Assembly (NCBI GenBank): GCA_017561155.1
Contig: JAFZDP010000025.1
Coordinates: 1 to 34,991 of the forward strand
Length of the DNA: 34,991 nt
Direction: 5' to 3'
DNA from: Bacteroidales bacterium
GTDB taxonomy: Bacteria; Bacteroidota; Bacteroidia; Bacteroidales; P3
The notes under the pieces: model-generated
Database searches by the model: none
Told to the model about the DNA's origin: nothing
Seen by the model: the letters and a program-made list of their open reading frames with translations, nothing else
Shown here: positions 5,768 through 15,417 of the stretch, piece after piece
Numbering within the stretch: the stretch's first letter is position 1
Layout: every line of letters starts with the position of its first letter
Program-made: the position numbers and the translations under genes

Positions 5768-8392
5768 TTACTTTTTCTTTACAATTTTTTTTATCTCGTT
5801 CAATTTGAACAGTGCTTCAATGGGTGTAAGTGTATTAATATCAATGTCTAATATCTTGTCTCTAATTTCTAATAAAGTTGGGTCATCAAGCTGAATAAAA
5901 CTCAATTGATAGGCGTTTTTTTCTGTTTTTTTCTCCAATTTTTCTCGTTTTTTTTCATTTTTTGATGTGTTTTCATCAATTTTTTCGCTCTTTTTTTCTA
6001 GTATTTCGAGCATATTTTGTGCCCTTTTTAGCACCTGCGATGGCATTCCTGCCATTCTTGCCACATGTATACCGAAGCTATGTTCGCTACCTCCTTCTTC
6101 CAATTTTCGTAAAAATATTACTTTGTTGTTTATTTCTTTTACCGAAATATGGTAGTTTACTATTCTTTCGTATTGTTGCTCCATGTCGATAAGCTCGTGG
6201 TAGTGGGTTGCAAACATTACTTTGGGTTTTGCTGTAGGATGGTTGTGTAGATATTCTGTGATGGCCCATGCAATAGAAATACCGTCATAGGTACTAGTTC
6301 CACGTCCAATTTCATCAAGTAGTACAAGGCTTCGGTCCGATATATTGTTTAGAATATTTGCAGTTTCGTTCATTTCTACCATAAATGTAGATTCTCCCGA
6401 AGAAATATTATCTGATGCTCCTACTCTTGTAAATATTTTGTCTACGACGCCTATTTGAGCCATTCGTGCCGGCACATAGCAGCCTATCTGAGCCATAAGT
6501 ACAATAAGTGCTGTTTGGCGTAGAAGAGCTGATTTACCCGACATGTTTGGTCCTGTTATTATTATTATTTGTCTACTGTTACTATCTAGTAGCACATCGT
6601 TTGCTATATATGCTTGTCCTACCGGTAGCTGAGTTTCGATAACCGGATGTCTGCCATCTTTTATATCTATAATATTATCTGTGCTAAGCTGTGGACGACA
6701 ATAGTTAGCAGCAAGGGCTAATGTCGCAAAACTTTGCAAGCAATCCAAACGTGCTATGAGTTGTGCATTATATTGTATGGGTTGTACATATTCGGTAAGT
6801 GTTATTAGTAGTTGGTCAAACAATTGAGCTTCGAGTACTGATATTCGTTCTTCGGCTCCTAATATTTTGCTTTCGTACTCTTTTAGTTCTTCGGTAATAT
6901 AGCGTTCGGCATTTGCCAAAGTTTGTTTTCTTGTCCAAGTGTCAGGAACTTTGTTTTTGTGGGTGTTGGTTACCTCTAAATAGTATCCAAATACATTGTT
7001 GAATCCGATTTTTAATGAAGGTATACCTGTTGCCTCGCTTTCTCTTTGTTGTATTGCTAACAAATAATCTTTTCCCGATATAGATAACGATCTTAGTTCG
7101 TCTAATTCTTTATTTACACCTTCGGCTATAACGTTTCCTTTCGATACTAATACTGGAGCATCTTCGCTAATTTCGCGTTCTATTCTGTCGCAAATAATTT
7201 GGCAAGCATTTAATTGCTCTCCGATAGATTTTAAAGCATCGTTTTTAGTTGTCGAACATAATATTTTTATTTCGGCAACTGCTACTAATGAACGTTTTAA
7301 ATGTAATACTTCTCGTGGATTTATTTTGCCTACTGCTACTTTCGAAATCAAGCGTTCCAAATCGCCAATAAGTCTGATATGTTCTTTCAGCGAGTTGGTA
7401 AAGTCTGAATTTTCAATTAGAAAATCCACAATATTAAGTCGATTTTCAATAAGCGATATTTCTTTTAGAGGTAGCATTATCCAGCGTTTCAGCTGTCGTG
7501 CTCCCATTGGAGTAGTTGTTTTATCTACAATATCGATAAGTGTTTTTGCATTCTCGTTTGGAGAATATATAAGCTCTAAATTGCGTGCTGTAAATTTATC
7601 TATCCAAACATATTTATCTTCTTCGATACGGGTTATTTTGCAAATATGTTTTGTTTTGTCGTGTTGGGTTTCTGAAAGATAGTACAATGTAGCACCGGCT
7701 GCAATAATTCCGGCTCCCAATTGTTCAACACCGAATCCTTTCAACGAATTTGTACCAAATTGTTTTAATAAAAGTTCGTTGGCAAAATCGGGAGTGAAAA
7801 CCCAATCATCAAATGTTTGTATATAGTATCTGTCAGTAATAGTTTCGTTGAAAGTTTTGAGTTTCTTTTTTTGCAAAATGATTTCCGAAGGCTTGAAGCT
7901 TTGCAATAGTTTTTCGATATAGTTAATATCGCCTTGTGCAATATAAAATTCGCCTGTCGATACATCAAGGAAAGAAATTCCATTAACTTTGTCGTTCAAA
8001 TGCAAACCACAAAGAAAATTGTTCTCCTTTATTTCTAGAACTTTATCGTTGTACGAAACGCCGGGAGTTACCAACTCTGTTATACCTCTTTTTACTAGTC
8101 CTTTTACTGTTTTAGGGTCTTCTAGTTGCTCGCAAATTGCTACACGCAAGCCGGCTTTTACTAGTTTGGGTAAATAGATGTCGAGTGAATGATAAGGAAA
8201 ACCTGCCAATTCGCTTCCGGCTCGGCTTGTCAAAGTTATACCAAGTATCGACGATGAGCGTACTGCATCTTCGCCAAATGTTTCGTAAAAATCGCCCACA
8301 CGAAACAGCAACATTGCATCCGGATGCTGTTTTTTCAAAGCATAATATTGCTTCATTAGTGGTGTTTCTTTGTCTATATTTTTTGAGGCCAA
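5768..8392 (-). CDS. mutS: DNA mismatch repair protein MutS
   Basis: MutS recognises mispaired and unpaired bases and starts mismatch repair with MutL. With the start chosen here the protein has 874 residues, the normal length. The N-terminal mismatch-binding domain has [10 protein letters not shown], whose Phe-x-Glu (F35, E37) contacts the mismatch. The ATPase domain has Walker A GPNMSGKS (about 614-621) and Walker [13 protein letters not shown] (about 689-700), followed by ATHYHEL. A Lys/Glu-rich linker near 800-827 precedes the C-terminal dimer/tetramer tail. The reading frame can be extended to a TTG at 8425, but that codon lies inside the promoter's -7 box, so it cannot be translated. 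The TTG at 8392 ([16 protein letters not shown]) fits homologues; the first ATG, 8356, would remove the conserved ETPL. The gene stands alone. Confidence 0.97.
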   Translation of the reverse strand: MASKNIDKETPLMKQYYALKKQHPDAMLLFRVGDFYETFGEDAVRSSSILGITLTSRAGSELAGFPYHSLDIYLPKLVKAGLRVAICEQLEDPKTVKGLVKRGITELVTPGVSYNDKVLEIKENNFLCGLHLNDKVNGISFLDVSTGEFYIAQGDINYIEKLLQSFKPSEIILQKKKLKTFNETITDRYYIQTFDDWVFTPDFANELLLKQFGTNSLKGFGVEQLGAGIIAAGATLYYLSETQHDKTKHICKITRIEEDKYVWIDKFTARNLELIYSPNENAKTLIDIVDKTTTPMGARQLKRWIMLPLKEISLIENRLNIVDFLIENSDFTNSLKEHIRLIGDLERLISKVAVGKINPREVLHLKRSLVAVAEIKILCSTTKNDALKSIGEQLNACQIICDRIEREISEDAPVLVSKGNVIAEGVNKELDELRSLSISGKDYLLAIQQRESEATGIPSLKIGFNNVFGYYLEVTNTHKNKVPDTWTRKQTLANAERYITEELKEYESKILGAEERISVLEAQLFDQLLITLTEYVQPIQYNAQLIARLDCLQSFATLALAANYCRPQLSTDNIIDIKDGRHPVIETQLPVGQAYIANDVLLDSNSRQIIIITGPNMSGKSALLRQTALIVLMAQIGCYVPARMAQIGVVDKIFTRVGASDNISSGESTFMVEMNETANILNNISDRSLVLLDEIGRGTSTYDGISIAWAITEYLHNHPTAKPKVMFATHYHELIDMEQQYERIVNYHISVKEINNKVIFLRKLEEGGSEHSFGIHVARMAGMPSQVLKRAQNMLEILEKKSEKIDENTSKNEKKREKLEKKTEKNAYQLSFIQLDDPTLLEIRDKILDIDINTLTPIEALFKLNEIKKIVKKK

Positions 8393-8422
8393 AGTTATAT
8401 GTCTTTTATTTTGTGTATATTG

Positions 8423-8453
8423 CAAAGGTACTATTTTTTATTTTCTTGGCAAA
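8423..8453 (-). promoter_or_regulatory. Promoter of mutS
   Basis: On the minus strand TTTG (8453-8450), 19 bases, TACCTTTG (8430-8423). Start of transcription is expected near 8417, leaving a leader of about 25 bases before the TTG start at 8392. Confidence 0.85.
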
Positions 8454-8654
8454 CTATATTTTATAAAAAAGATTGCACAAAATATTATAACAATGTGGTT
8501 ATATGATGATTATGGTTTGATAAGTTGGTTAAGATATGGTTGTATTTAGTTGTTGTTTTAGACTTATAGGTAAGAAAAATAATAAATTTTGATGTACTTT
8601 TGATGAAATTTTTGCGGTTGAATTATTCTTTACGACAAACGTTTTTTATCATGA

Positions 8655-8693
8655 AATAAAAAAACAGCCACAAAACAACTTTTATTTTGTGGC
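8655..8693 (-). terminator. Intrinsic terminator of tgt
   Basis: On the minus strand GCCACAAAA (8693-8685) pairs with TTTTGTGGC (8675-8667), then a T run at 8664-8656. It lies 24 bases after the tgt stop codon. Confidence 0.85.
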
Positions 8694-8716
8694 CGGTTTG
8701 TAAATCGTATGTGTGA

Positions 8717-9847
8717 TTATAATCTATTTCCTAATTTAGGAATCATCATGTTTTTCCATTGTGCAAAATCGCCTTCAATGATATGTTTGCGAGCTTCGCC
8801 TACGAGCCATAGATAAAAACTAAGATTGTGGATGCTTGCTATCTGCATAGCCAAGATTTCGTTGGCTTTGAATAGGTGTCGTAGGTATGCTTTGGTGTAA
8901 AAATGATCTACATCGGCAGTGCCGTTTTCATCGATAGGAGAAAAGTCTGTAGCCCATTTTTCGTTTTTCATATTCATAATGCCTTCCGATGTAAATAGCA
9001 TACCATTTCTACCATTTCTAGTTGGCATAACACAGTCGAACATATCTACCCCTAATGCTATACCTTCCAATATATTTATAGGAGTGCCTACCCCCATAAG
9101 GTATCGTGGTTTATCTTTTGGTAATATATCGCAAACAAGTTCAGTAAGTTCGTACATTACTTCAGCAGGTTCTCCTACCGATAATCCACCTATTGCATTA
9201 CCTTCGCATTCAACCGAGGCAATTTTTTCGGCAGATTGTTTTCTCAAATCGCGATATACACTTCCTTGTACTATTGGGAATAAGGTTTGAGAATAGTTGT
9301 AGATAGGTTCTGTTTCTCTGAAACGTTTTACACAACGGTCTAGCCAGTTGTGAGTAATATGCATAGATTTTTTGGCGTAGTTGTAGTCGCATGGGTAAGG
9401 TGTACATTCATCGAATGCCATTATGATATCACCACCAATCACACGTTGAATATCCATAACGTTTTCGGGAGTGAATAAATGTTTAGATCCATCGATATGT
9501 GAGCTAAACATTACACCATCTTCTTTTAATTTTCTATTGTTGGAAAGAGAATATACTTGAAATCCGCCACTGTCGGTTAATATAGGTTTGTTCCACCCAT
9601 TAAATTTCTGCAATCCGCCTGCAGCTTTCAAAACATCTAGTCCCGGACGTAAATACAAGTGATAGGTATTTCCTAATATTATTTTTGCCTGTACCTCGTT
9701 GGTAAGCTCTCGTTGATGTACGGCTTTTACCGACCCAACGGTACCTACCGGCATAAATATTGGAGTAGGAATTACTCCATGATCGGTCTCAATTTCACCT
9801 GCTCTCGCTTTTGTTTGTATATCAGTCTTTATTGCTTTAAACTTCAT
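8717..9847 (-). CDS. tgt: Queuine/preQ1 tRNA-guanine transglycosylase
   Basis: Exchanges guanine 34 for preQ1 in tRNAs with GUN anticodons (Asp, Asn, His, Tyr), a step of queuosine synthesis. 376 residues from the ATG at 9847; an upstream TTG at 9853 would add two residues. Conserved blocks are GNTYHLYLRPG, TDSGGFQVYSL (D92, base recognition), IVQGS, GGLSVGE, MGVG and FDCVMPTRNGR, whose D271 is the catalytic nucleophile. The C-terminal zinc site normally has CxCxxC plus a His; here the segment DFSPIDENGTADVDHFYT has no cysteine, while the following YLRHLFKANEILAMQIASIH is normal. Related Bacteroidetes enzymes may share this loss. The rest of the protein is intact, so an active enzyme is likely. 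It is transcribed divergently from the glycosyltransferase gene. Confidence 0.95.
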   Translation of the reverse strand: MKFKAIKTDIQTKARAGEIETDHGVIPTPIFMPVGTVGSVKAVHQRELTNEVQAKIILGNTYHLYLRPGLDVLKAAGGLQKFNGWNKPILTDSGGFQVYSLSNNRKLKEDGVMFSSHIDGSKHLFTPENVMDIQRVIGGDIIMAFDECTPYPCDYNYAKKSMHITHNWLDRCVKRFRETEPIYNYSQTLFPIVQGSVYRDLRKQSAEKIASVECEGNAIGGLSVGEPAEVMYELTELVCDILPKDKPRYLMGVGTPINILEGIALGVDMFDCVMPTRNGRNGMLFTSEGIMNMKNEKWATDFSPIDENGTADVDHFYTKAYLRHLFKANEILAMQIASIHNLSFYLWLVGEARKHIIEGDFAQWKNMMIPKLGNRL

Positions 9848-9900
9848 TTTCAAATAAAAATGTTAGTAACCTCGTTGATAAATTGGTTCAAATTCGACTG

Positions 9901-9939
9901 CAAAGATACGATTATTTTAGAAATAATTTTCTAATTTTG
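9901..9939. promoter_or_regulatory. Divergent promoter region between tgt and the glycosyltransferase gene
   Basis: A minus-strand -7 box TATCTTTG (9908-9901) serves tgt, and a plus-strand -7 box TAATTTTG (9932-9939) serves the gene starting at 9961. The two upstream regions overlap and neither has an exact TTTG at -33. Occupation of one promoter could affect the other. Confidence 0.6.
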
Positions 9940-9960
9940 CAATTGAAAATTTTATGTGAC

Positions 9961-11124
9961 ATGAATTTTTTTGGTATTATAATAAACACACTTACACTTG
10001 CTTTGCTGATAATACTAATTGTTAGCAGCGTTTTACTTTTCTTATATTATGGCCTTTTTTATCTGCGTATAGGTATACATAAAGGCAAAAAAGACAGCAA
10101 AAAGAATACCGAATTGCACGGTGTTTCGGTAGTTTTAACTGTAAAAAACGAATCCGAACAATTGAAAGAAAACTTGGTTTATCTGTTGGAACAGGACTAT
10201 CCCGACTTTGAAGTAATCGTGATAGATCATGTATCAAAAGATTATACACGCTATATTCTTAAAACATATCAAGAAAGCTATCCTAACTTGAAAGTGGTAA
10301 ACTTTTTGCAAGATGTAAATATGTTTCAAGGAAAGAAGTTTCCTCTATCGATAGGTATAAAGTCGGCGAAGAATGATATTATACTACTTACCGAATGTAG
10401 TTGTGTGCCAAAAACTTTTACATGGATCAGAGAAATGGTGGAAAACTTTAGTCCAAATACTCATTTTGTAATGGGTTATAGTGGCTTTAAGTCAGAAAAA
10501 ACACTATTGAATGCTTTTGTACAATATGATAATCTTGCTTATACAGCTTCATCGTTTGGATTTGCACTATTAAAACATCCTTATACTGCATGTGGTAAAA
10601 ACTTATCGTATCATCGTTCGTTCTTTTTCGACAAAGGTGGGTTTATAAAACATTACCACATACCTACAGGCGATGATGATATATTTGTGAACGAAAATGC
10701 TACAGGTAAAAATATGAATATCTGTCTTTCGAAAGATTCGTATGTTGTAAGCCAATCTAAGAAAACATTTAAAGAGTGGTGCCATCAAAAAGCTAAACGT
10801 ATGTCGACACAAAAATATTATTCTTTTATTGATAAGATGTTGTTGTTGATATATCCAATAAGTGTTGTACTATTTTATCTCTCGGCAATAGCAACTTTGG
10901 TATTAAACAATAATCCTGAATCGGCTATTTTGTGCGAAATTATTTTAGGACTTATTGTTCTAAAGTTAGGTTGGCAGATATTGAGTTTTTATCAATTAGG
11001 TCGTCGTTTCGAATGTACTAAAGTTTCTTATTTTGCTCCGTTGTTCGAAATATATTTTCTGTTTATGAATACTATAATGTACATTTCTACGTTACGAAAC
11101 AAAATAAAGGGATGGAAACAGTAG
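9961..11124 (+). CDS. Membrane family 2 glycosyltransferase
   Basis: 387 residues. A frame open from 9883 was shortened because the -7 box lies at 9932-9939; ATG 9961 gives MNFFGIIINT. One membrane segment (about 10-35) precedes a GT-A domain: VSVVLTVKNESEQL, FEVIVIDHVSKD (nucleotide-binding strand), LLTECSCVP, TGDDDIFVNE (acceptor region) and WCHQKAKRMS in the place of the usual QxxRW motif. Two to three more membrane segments follow (about 293-315, 320-340 and 360-378). Such enzymes move a sugar from a nucleotide donor to a lipid or glycan at the inner membrane. The stop overlaps the sigma-factor start by 13 bases, so the two genes are translated together. Confidence 0.87.
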   Translation: MNFFGIIINTLTLALLIILIVSSVLLFLYYGLFYLRIGIHKGKKDSKKNTELHGVSVVLTVKNESEQLKENLVYLLEQDYPDFEVIVIDHVSKDYTRYILKTYQESYPNLKVVNFLQDVNMFQGKKFPLSIGIKSAKNDIILLTECSCVPKTFTWIREMVENFSPNTHFVMGYSGFKSEKTLLNAFVQYDNLAYTASSFGFALLKHPYTACGKNLSYHRSFFFDKGGFIKHYHIPTGDDDIFVNENATGKNMNICLSKDSYVVSQSKKTFKEWCHQKAKRMSTQKYYSFIDKMLLLIYPISVVLFYLSAIATLVLNNNPESAILCEIILGLIVLKLGWQILSFYQLGRRFECTKVSYFAPLFEIYFLFMNTIMYISTLRNKIKGWKQ

Positions 11125-11723
11125 CAACACAACTAACAGAAAAAGCGGCTCGAGATTACCAATTGGTTTGTTTGGCTCGAGAAAAAGGGGACGAAAAGGC
11201 ATTTTCCGACTTGCTAAAAATGTACAGAGAACCGTTGTATTTGATGTTATTAAAAATGACCAACGATCCTGTAGAGGCTGATGATTTGACTATCGAAGCA
11301 TTTGGAAAAGCATTTCGTTCGCTCCATCTTTATACTCCTACTCATGCTTTCAGTACATGGCTTTTCACAATTGCATCAAACAATTGTATAGATCATATTC
11401 GTAAAAAACGCTTGCAAACGGTGTCGATAAACAATATGTATAATAATGTCGACGAAGAGCAAAATGAAATACAAATAGCATCGACAAATCCAAATCCGGA
11501 AGAAGAATTTATAACAGAACAACGGATAAAGATAATGCGTGAAGCTGTTCAGCTGCTTAAACCTCGCTACAAAAAACTAGTAGAGATGAGATATTTCGAA
11601 GAGTTGTCGTACGAAGAAATTTCGGAGAAGTTGGATTTGCCATTAGGTACAGTAAAAGCTCAGTTGTTTAGAGCTCGAGATTTATTATACAATTTACTGA
11701 AGAATCGTAAGGATTTAATATAA
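11112..11723 (+). CDS. ECF-type RNA polymerase sigma factor
   Basis: 203 residues. Region 2 (about 28-95) has DLLKMYREPLYLMLLKMTND, DDLTIEAFGKAF and FSTWLFTIASNNCIDHIRKK, the -10 binding segment. Region 4 (about 140-195) has LLKPRYKKLVEMRYFEELSY, EEISEKLDLPLGTVKAQLFR, the -35 binding helix-turn-helix. Region 3 is absent, as in extracytoplasmic-function sigma factors. The gene overlaps the glycosyltransferase by 13 bases and the next gene starts 10 bases after its stop. No anti-sigma gene is adjacent, so how it is held inactive is unclear. It probably controls envelope-related genes, perhaps including its neighbours; that is inference. Confidence 0.93.
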   Translation: METVATQLTEKAARDYQLVCLAREKGDEKAFSDLLKMYREPLYLMLLKMTNDPVEADDLTIEAFGKAFRSLHLYTPTHAFSTWLFTIASNNCIDHIRKKRLQTVSINNMYNNVDEEQNEIQIASTNPNPEEEFITEQRIKIMREAVQLLKPRYKKLVEMRYFEELSYEEISEKLDLPLGTVKAQLFRARDLLYNLLKNRKDLI

Positions 11724-11733
11724 TATCATTAGT

Positions 11734-12636
11734 ATGCTTGTAAGTTTGCGAGGAAGATTTACACGTGTTGTTATTTCAATATCTTTACTTTTAATATCAC
11801 AGGTTGGCTTTGCTCAAAAAAAAGATAATGCATCTAGCCCGGATTTTGTAGGGCTGTCTGTTTTTATAGATGCCGGTTGCACATTGCCAAATAATCATTA
11901 TGCAGCTTTTTACAATGGAACAGAAGGTAACAGAAATACTATAAACAGAATATTACATAGCCAAATGTATGGGCACGATATTTGGCAAAACTTGGTAAAT
12001 TTGAATCTTATATCTCCTTCGGCAATAACAAACTATAGTGGATTGCAAGTAGTAGAAGATGCTAAAACCGAATATACCTTAGCTATGCAGGTCGGGTTGG
12101 GGTTGAGATATGATTTTATAGATAGATTTGGTATGATTGCCAGATTCGATTATATGAAACTTATGGCCAAAGGAATATTTAATCTTTCGTCGGGAGCACC
12201 ATCTTCTATACTTAGCAACAAAAATCAATACATACCTTGTGGAATTTATGGTACCGAAACAAGAACATATATAGATTTGGGCCTTTTTAAAAGTTTTAAT
12301 TTGGATGGTCCTTGGCGTTTTGTTGTTGATTTTGGTGTCAATGTAAATAGTACAAAAATATTATCCAACGATATGGAGATAGGGGGTAAGGAGTATAGCA
12401 TACTTGATGTTTGGAGTGGTAATAACCCGGATATGGGTATGCAGCCATACGAATACTATCAAAGTGGGATAGGATATGGATTTTTTATAACTCCTATTTT
12501 AGAATATGTTCTACCCAATGCAATGGGTATAGATATTGGAATGACAGTATATTATACCAAGATAAATATTCCGGGATACGAGGAGTTTAAACCCCAATAT
12601 ACATTCTTTATTCGTTTTTTGAATAATAAATTATAA
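11734..12636 (+). CDS. Outer-membrane beta-barrel-like protein
   Basis: 300 residues with a cleavable signal peptide (basic MLVSLRGRFTRVV, hydrophobic core, likely cut after GFA near residue 27). The mature part alternates hydrophobic and polar residues and is rich in aromatic and glycine residues, for example VGLGLRYDFIDRFGMIARFDY and YGFFITPILEYVLP, and ends ...YTFFIRFLNNKL; such strands point to a porin-like barrel in the outer membrane. I recognise no specific family. It lies in a likely operon with the ECF sigma factor 10 bases upstream and the acetyltransferase 4 bases downstream. Confidence 0.7.
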   Translation: MLVSLRGRFTRVVISISLLLISQVGFAQKKDNASSPDFVGLSVFIDAGCTLPNNHYAAFYNGTEGNRNTINRILHSQMYGHDIWQNLVNLNLISPSAITNYSGLQVVEDAKTEYTLAMQVGLGLRYDFIDRFGMIARFDYMKLMAKGIFNLSSGAPSSILSNKNQYIPCGIYGTETRTYIDLGLFKSFNLDGPWRFVVDFGVNVNSTKILSNDMEIGGKEYSILDVWSGNNPDMGMQPYEYYQSGIGYGFFITPILEYVLPNAMGIDIGMTVYYTKINIPGYEEFKPQYTFFIRFLNNKL

Positions 12637-12640
12637 GGAT

Positions 12641-13156
12641 ATGATAACATTAAAGCAATTGTCCAACGAGAATTATTCTTTTGCCAAAGACGTGATGGAA
12701 ACGTCGTTTCCGATAGAGGAACGTCCTCCATTTGATTGTATTCAAAAAAGGGATAAAACAATATTTAGCTTTAATGTTGCTTATGACAACAATGAGCCTA
12801 TAGGGATATTTTCCTATTGGCATTTCGATGGTTTTTGTTATGTAGAACATTTTGCAGTTGAAAACAAGTATAGGAATAAAGGATTAGGATGTTCTATAAT
12901 GAATTATTTTATAGAAAATGTCAATCAACAAATAATACTTGAAGTAGAAAAGCCGACAAATGAAATGTCTCGTAGAAGAATAGCTTTTTATAAGAGATTA
13001 GGATTTGTGGAAAATTATCAGCAATACTTGCAACCATCGTATCATAACGATGGAAATTTTGTTCCTTTGAATATTATGTCCAGAGTTGAGTTGTCTGATA
13101 GTGACTTTGAGACAATAAAAAATATATTGTATCAAAAGGTATATTCTATATTGTAA
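12641..13156 (+). CDS. GNAT-family N-acetyltransferase
   Basis: 171 residues with the GNAT fold: hydrophobic strand FCYVEHFAVENKYRNKGLG (about 65-83), which carries the acetyl-CoA pyrophosphate motif RxxGLG (R78-G83), and the C-terminal AFYKRLGFVENYQQYLQPSY (about 115-134), typical of motif B. The substrate cannot be told. Last gene of the plus-strand run beginning at 9961, four bases after the outer-membrane gene, and followed by a shared terminator. Confidence 0.85.
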   Translation: MITLKQLSNENYSFAKDVMETSFPIEERPPFDCIQKRDKTIFSFNVAYDNNEPIGIFSYWHFDGFCYVEHFAVENKYRNKGLGCSIMNYFIENVNQQIILEVEKPTNEMSRRRIAFYKRLGFVENYQQYLQPSYHNDGNFVPLNIMSRVELSDSDFETIKNILYQKVYSIL

Positions 13157-13194
13157 TATTTTGTCAGACTGCTGATTTGTTTATAATTGTTTAA

Positions 13195-13236
13195 ACAAAT
13201 AACGAGACACAATCTAAATTATGTCTCGTTATTTGT
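13195..13236. terminator. Bidirectional terminator between GNAT gene and folC
   Basis: A perfect 15-bp stem, ACAAATAACGAGACA (13195-13209) with TGTCTCGTTATTTGT (13222-13236), 12-base loop. The two genes converge on it. Confidence 0.85.
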
Positions 13237-13254
13237 TATATAGAAATTTTTGTG

Positions 13255-14565
13255 TTAGTTTCTATCTGTGTTAAAAGCGTTTAAAGCATCTGCTACAAGG
13301 AAAATACTACCTGTTATTATTATTAAATCTGTTTTCGACGCAGCTTTCTTTGCAGATGTAATAGCTTCGGATATGTTGTTATATTTGTTCCCTTGTAGTC
13401 CTATAGCTGTGGCAGAAGTATATAGTTCATTTACATCTAGACCACGAGGTACCGAAGGTTTGCAAAAATAGTATTTAGCATTTTTAGGAAGCATTTCCAA
13501 TATCTTGCCATAGTCTTTATCGTTTACACAGCCATATATTATATGTAGATGGTGGTGTTTTAACGATTTTATTTTTTCTAGCAAGTAGCGTATGCCATCT
13601 TCGTTATGTGCAGTTTCGCATACTATAGTTGGTCGGTTCGACATTATTTCCCATCTACCTCTAAGTCCGGTGTCTAATATAACGCTTTCTATACCTACCT
13701 TAAAGGCAGTTTCGGTTATTTTATATCCAATATTTCTTAATATATCTACCGATTGAGCGACAGTAACAAGGTTTTTCAACTGATATTTTCCACTCATAGG
13801 ACTTTTTACTTCAGTGAAATACTCATTATTCTTTACGATAGAAGCATACAAATAATTAGTAGTGCTTACTTGTGTCTCTTCAGCTGTAAATGTTTTGTCT
13901 GCAAAATATATTGGCGACCTCATTTCTTTAGCTTTATCGATAAAGATATTTTGAGTTTCCGGCTGAGTTTCTCCAATTACTACAGGTAAACTGCGTTTTA
14001 TTATTCCTGCTTTTTCTTTAGCTATGGCAGGTAGTGTAACGCCAAGATATTGAGTGTGGTCAAAACCGATGTTGGTAATGATAGAAAGTTCGGGAGTAAT
14101 TATGTTGGTAGAGTCTAATCGACCTCCCATACCTACTTCAACTACAGCAATATCTACTTGTTGTTCTGCAAAGTAATTGAAAGCCAAAGCTACTGTCATT
14201 TCAAAAAACGACGGCTCGATTTCCATAAATAAAGGCTTATGTTCTATTATAAACTTAGTAACATATTCTTCGGGAATCATCTCGCCATTTATTCGGATTC
14301 GTTCTCTAAAGTCGACAAGGTGTGGCGAAGTGTACAAACCAACTTTATATCCGGCATTTCGCAATATCGAAGCTAAAAAGTGAGACACGGAACCTTTTCC
14401 ATTTGTACCTGCCACATGGATACTTTTAAATTTCCGTTCAGGATGGTCAATCGCATCCATTAGTTTTTTAGTGTTTGTAATGTCTGTTTTGTATGCCGAT
14501 GCTCCAACTCTGTGATACATTGGTAAGCTACTGTACAAGTAGTCTAGTACTTCTTGATAGTCCAT
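13255..14565 (-). CDS. folC: Folylpolyglutamate synthase / dihydrofolate synthase
   Basis: 436 residues, the normal length. FolC joins glutamate to dihydropteroate and then extends the polyglutamate tail of folates, using ATP in the cytoplasm. Visible motifs are IHVAGTNGKGSVSHF (P-loop at residues 53-59), GLYTSPHLVDFRERI, VVEVGMGGRLDSTN, ITNIGFDHTQYLG, EKAGIIK and VCETAHNEDGI in the C-terminal domain (usually D-G-A-H-N, here ETAHN). LHIIYGCVNDKDY follows. Starts at ATG 14565, 48 bases after the metallo-hydrolase gene, so the two are probably co-transcribed. Confidence 0.95.
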   Translation of the reverse strand: MDYQEVLDYLYSSLPMYHRVGASAYKTDITNTKKLMDAIDHPERKFKSIHVAGTNGKGSVSHFLASILRNAGYKVGLYTSPHLVDFRERIRINGEMIPEEYVTKFIIEHKPLFMEIEPSFFEMTVALAFNYFAEQQVDIAVVEVGMGGRLDSTNIITPELSIITNIGFDHTQYLGVTLPAIAKEKAGIIKRSLPVVIGETQPETQNIFIDKAKEMRSPIYFADKTFTAEETQVSTTNYLYASIVKNNEYFTEVKSPMSGKYQLKNLVTVAQSVDILRNIGYKITETAFKVGIESVILDTGLRGRWEIMSNRPTIVCETAHNEDGIRYLLEKIKSLKHHHLHIIYGCVNDKDYGKILEMLPKNAKYYFCKPSVPRGLDVNELYTSATAIGLQGNKYNNISEAITSAKKAASKTDLIIITGSIFLVADALNAFNTDRN

Positions 14566-14613
14566 TTAGTATTAATTTGAGTAATTATATTTGTTAGTTA
14601 ATAAAAGTTTTCT

Positions 14614-15255
14614 TTATAGTAAAAATGGGTTTGAATTTTTCTCATTTCCAATAGTTGTGTTAGGTCCATGACCCGGCAATACCTCACAATCGTTGTCTAA
14701 TGTAAGGATTTTTGTGTTCAGCATTTTCATTAACACGTCGTAGTCGCCGGTAGGCAAATCGGTACGACCTATGCTTTGTCTGAACAAAACATCGCCGGTA
14801 AAAACAACCGATGGGTTGTCGATTACATAAGCCATACTGCCTGCAGCATGACCCGGTACATAAAGTGCAGTGATAGAACTATTGCCAAACGATATTGTAT
14901 CGTTGTCCGAAATACATTTTAATTCTATATCGTCCATATTTTTGCAACCAAACCCCATAGCCATGCCATAATCTTCGGCTTGCGACAAAAATGGTTTGCT
15001 ATCGCAATGTGTGGTGATAGGTAAGTTGTATGTTTCACATACATAACGCACACCTGCTATATGGTCGATGTGTGCATGTGTCAGTAATACTTTTTCAGGT
15101 ACAAGATTGTTATCTGCAATAAATTGTGATAGTTTATTGTTTTCGGTGGTAGTATTCATACCTGGATCAATAATTACACACTTGTTGCTTTCGTCCCACA
15201 CTATGAAGGTGTTTTCTTCAAAGTGGTTGAATGTGAACTCTTTTATCTGTATCAT
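14614..15255 (-). CDS. Metallo-beta-lactamase-fold hydrolase (glyoxalase II-like)
   Basis: 213 residues. Metal ligands are all visible: THAHIDH (H60, H62, D64, H65), PGHAAGS (H136), FTGDVLF (D155) and LPGHGPNTT (H196). The compact length and FRQSIGRTDLP, followed by NEK...NPF, fit the YcbL/GloB-like group of thioester hydrolases that act on glutathione- or other thiol conjugates. Since many Bacteroidetes lack glutathione, the substrate is open. First gene of a probable operon with folC. Confidence 0.9.
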   Translation of the reverse strand: MIQIKEFTFNHFEENTFIVWDESNKCVIIDPGMNTTTENNKLSQFIADNNLVPEKVLLTHAHIDHIAGVRYVCETYNLPITTHCDSKPFLSQAEDYGMAMGFGCKNMDDIELKCISDNDTISFGNSSITALYVPGHAAGSMAYVIDNPSVVFTGDVLFRQSIGRTDLPTGDYDVLMKMLNTKILTLDNDCEVLPGHGPNTTIGNEKNSNPFLL

Positions 15256-15372
15256 TTGTTATATTTTATGCTTAAATTTCGAATATTCGCACTAAATAAC
15301 GAAGCATTTATTCGTTTATTCTGTTTAGTAGCAAATTTAATATCAAAATTTCATTATTTTCTAAAAAAGTAG

Positions 15373-15380
15373 TAATTTTG
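15373..15380 (+). promoter_or_regulatory. Probable -7 box TAATTTTG of the RNase HI gene
   Basis: Matches TAnnTTTG 37 bases before the start codon. No exact TTTG is seen at -33. Confidence 0.55.
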
Positions 15381-15417
15381 CACTTTCTAAATAATAGTAC
15401 TAAATGCATGTATATGT

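Larger units (their letters stand above)
8393..8716. other. Intergenic region between mutS and tgt
   Basis: Holds the mutS promoter (8423-8453) and the tgt terminator (8655-8693). The roughly 200 bases between them are AT-rich with no supported ORF or repeat. Confidence 0.6.
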
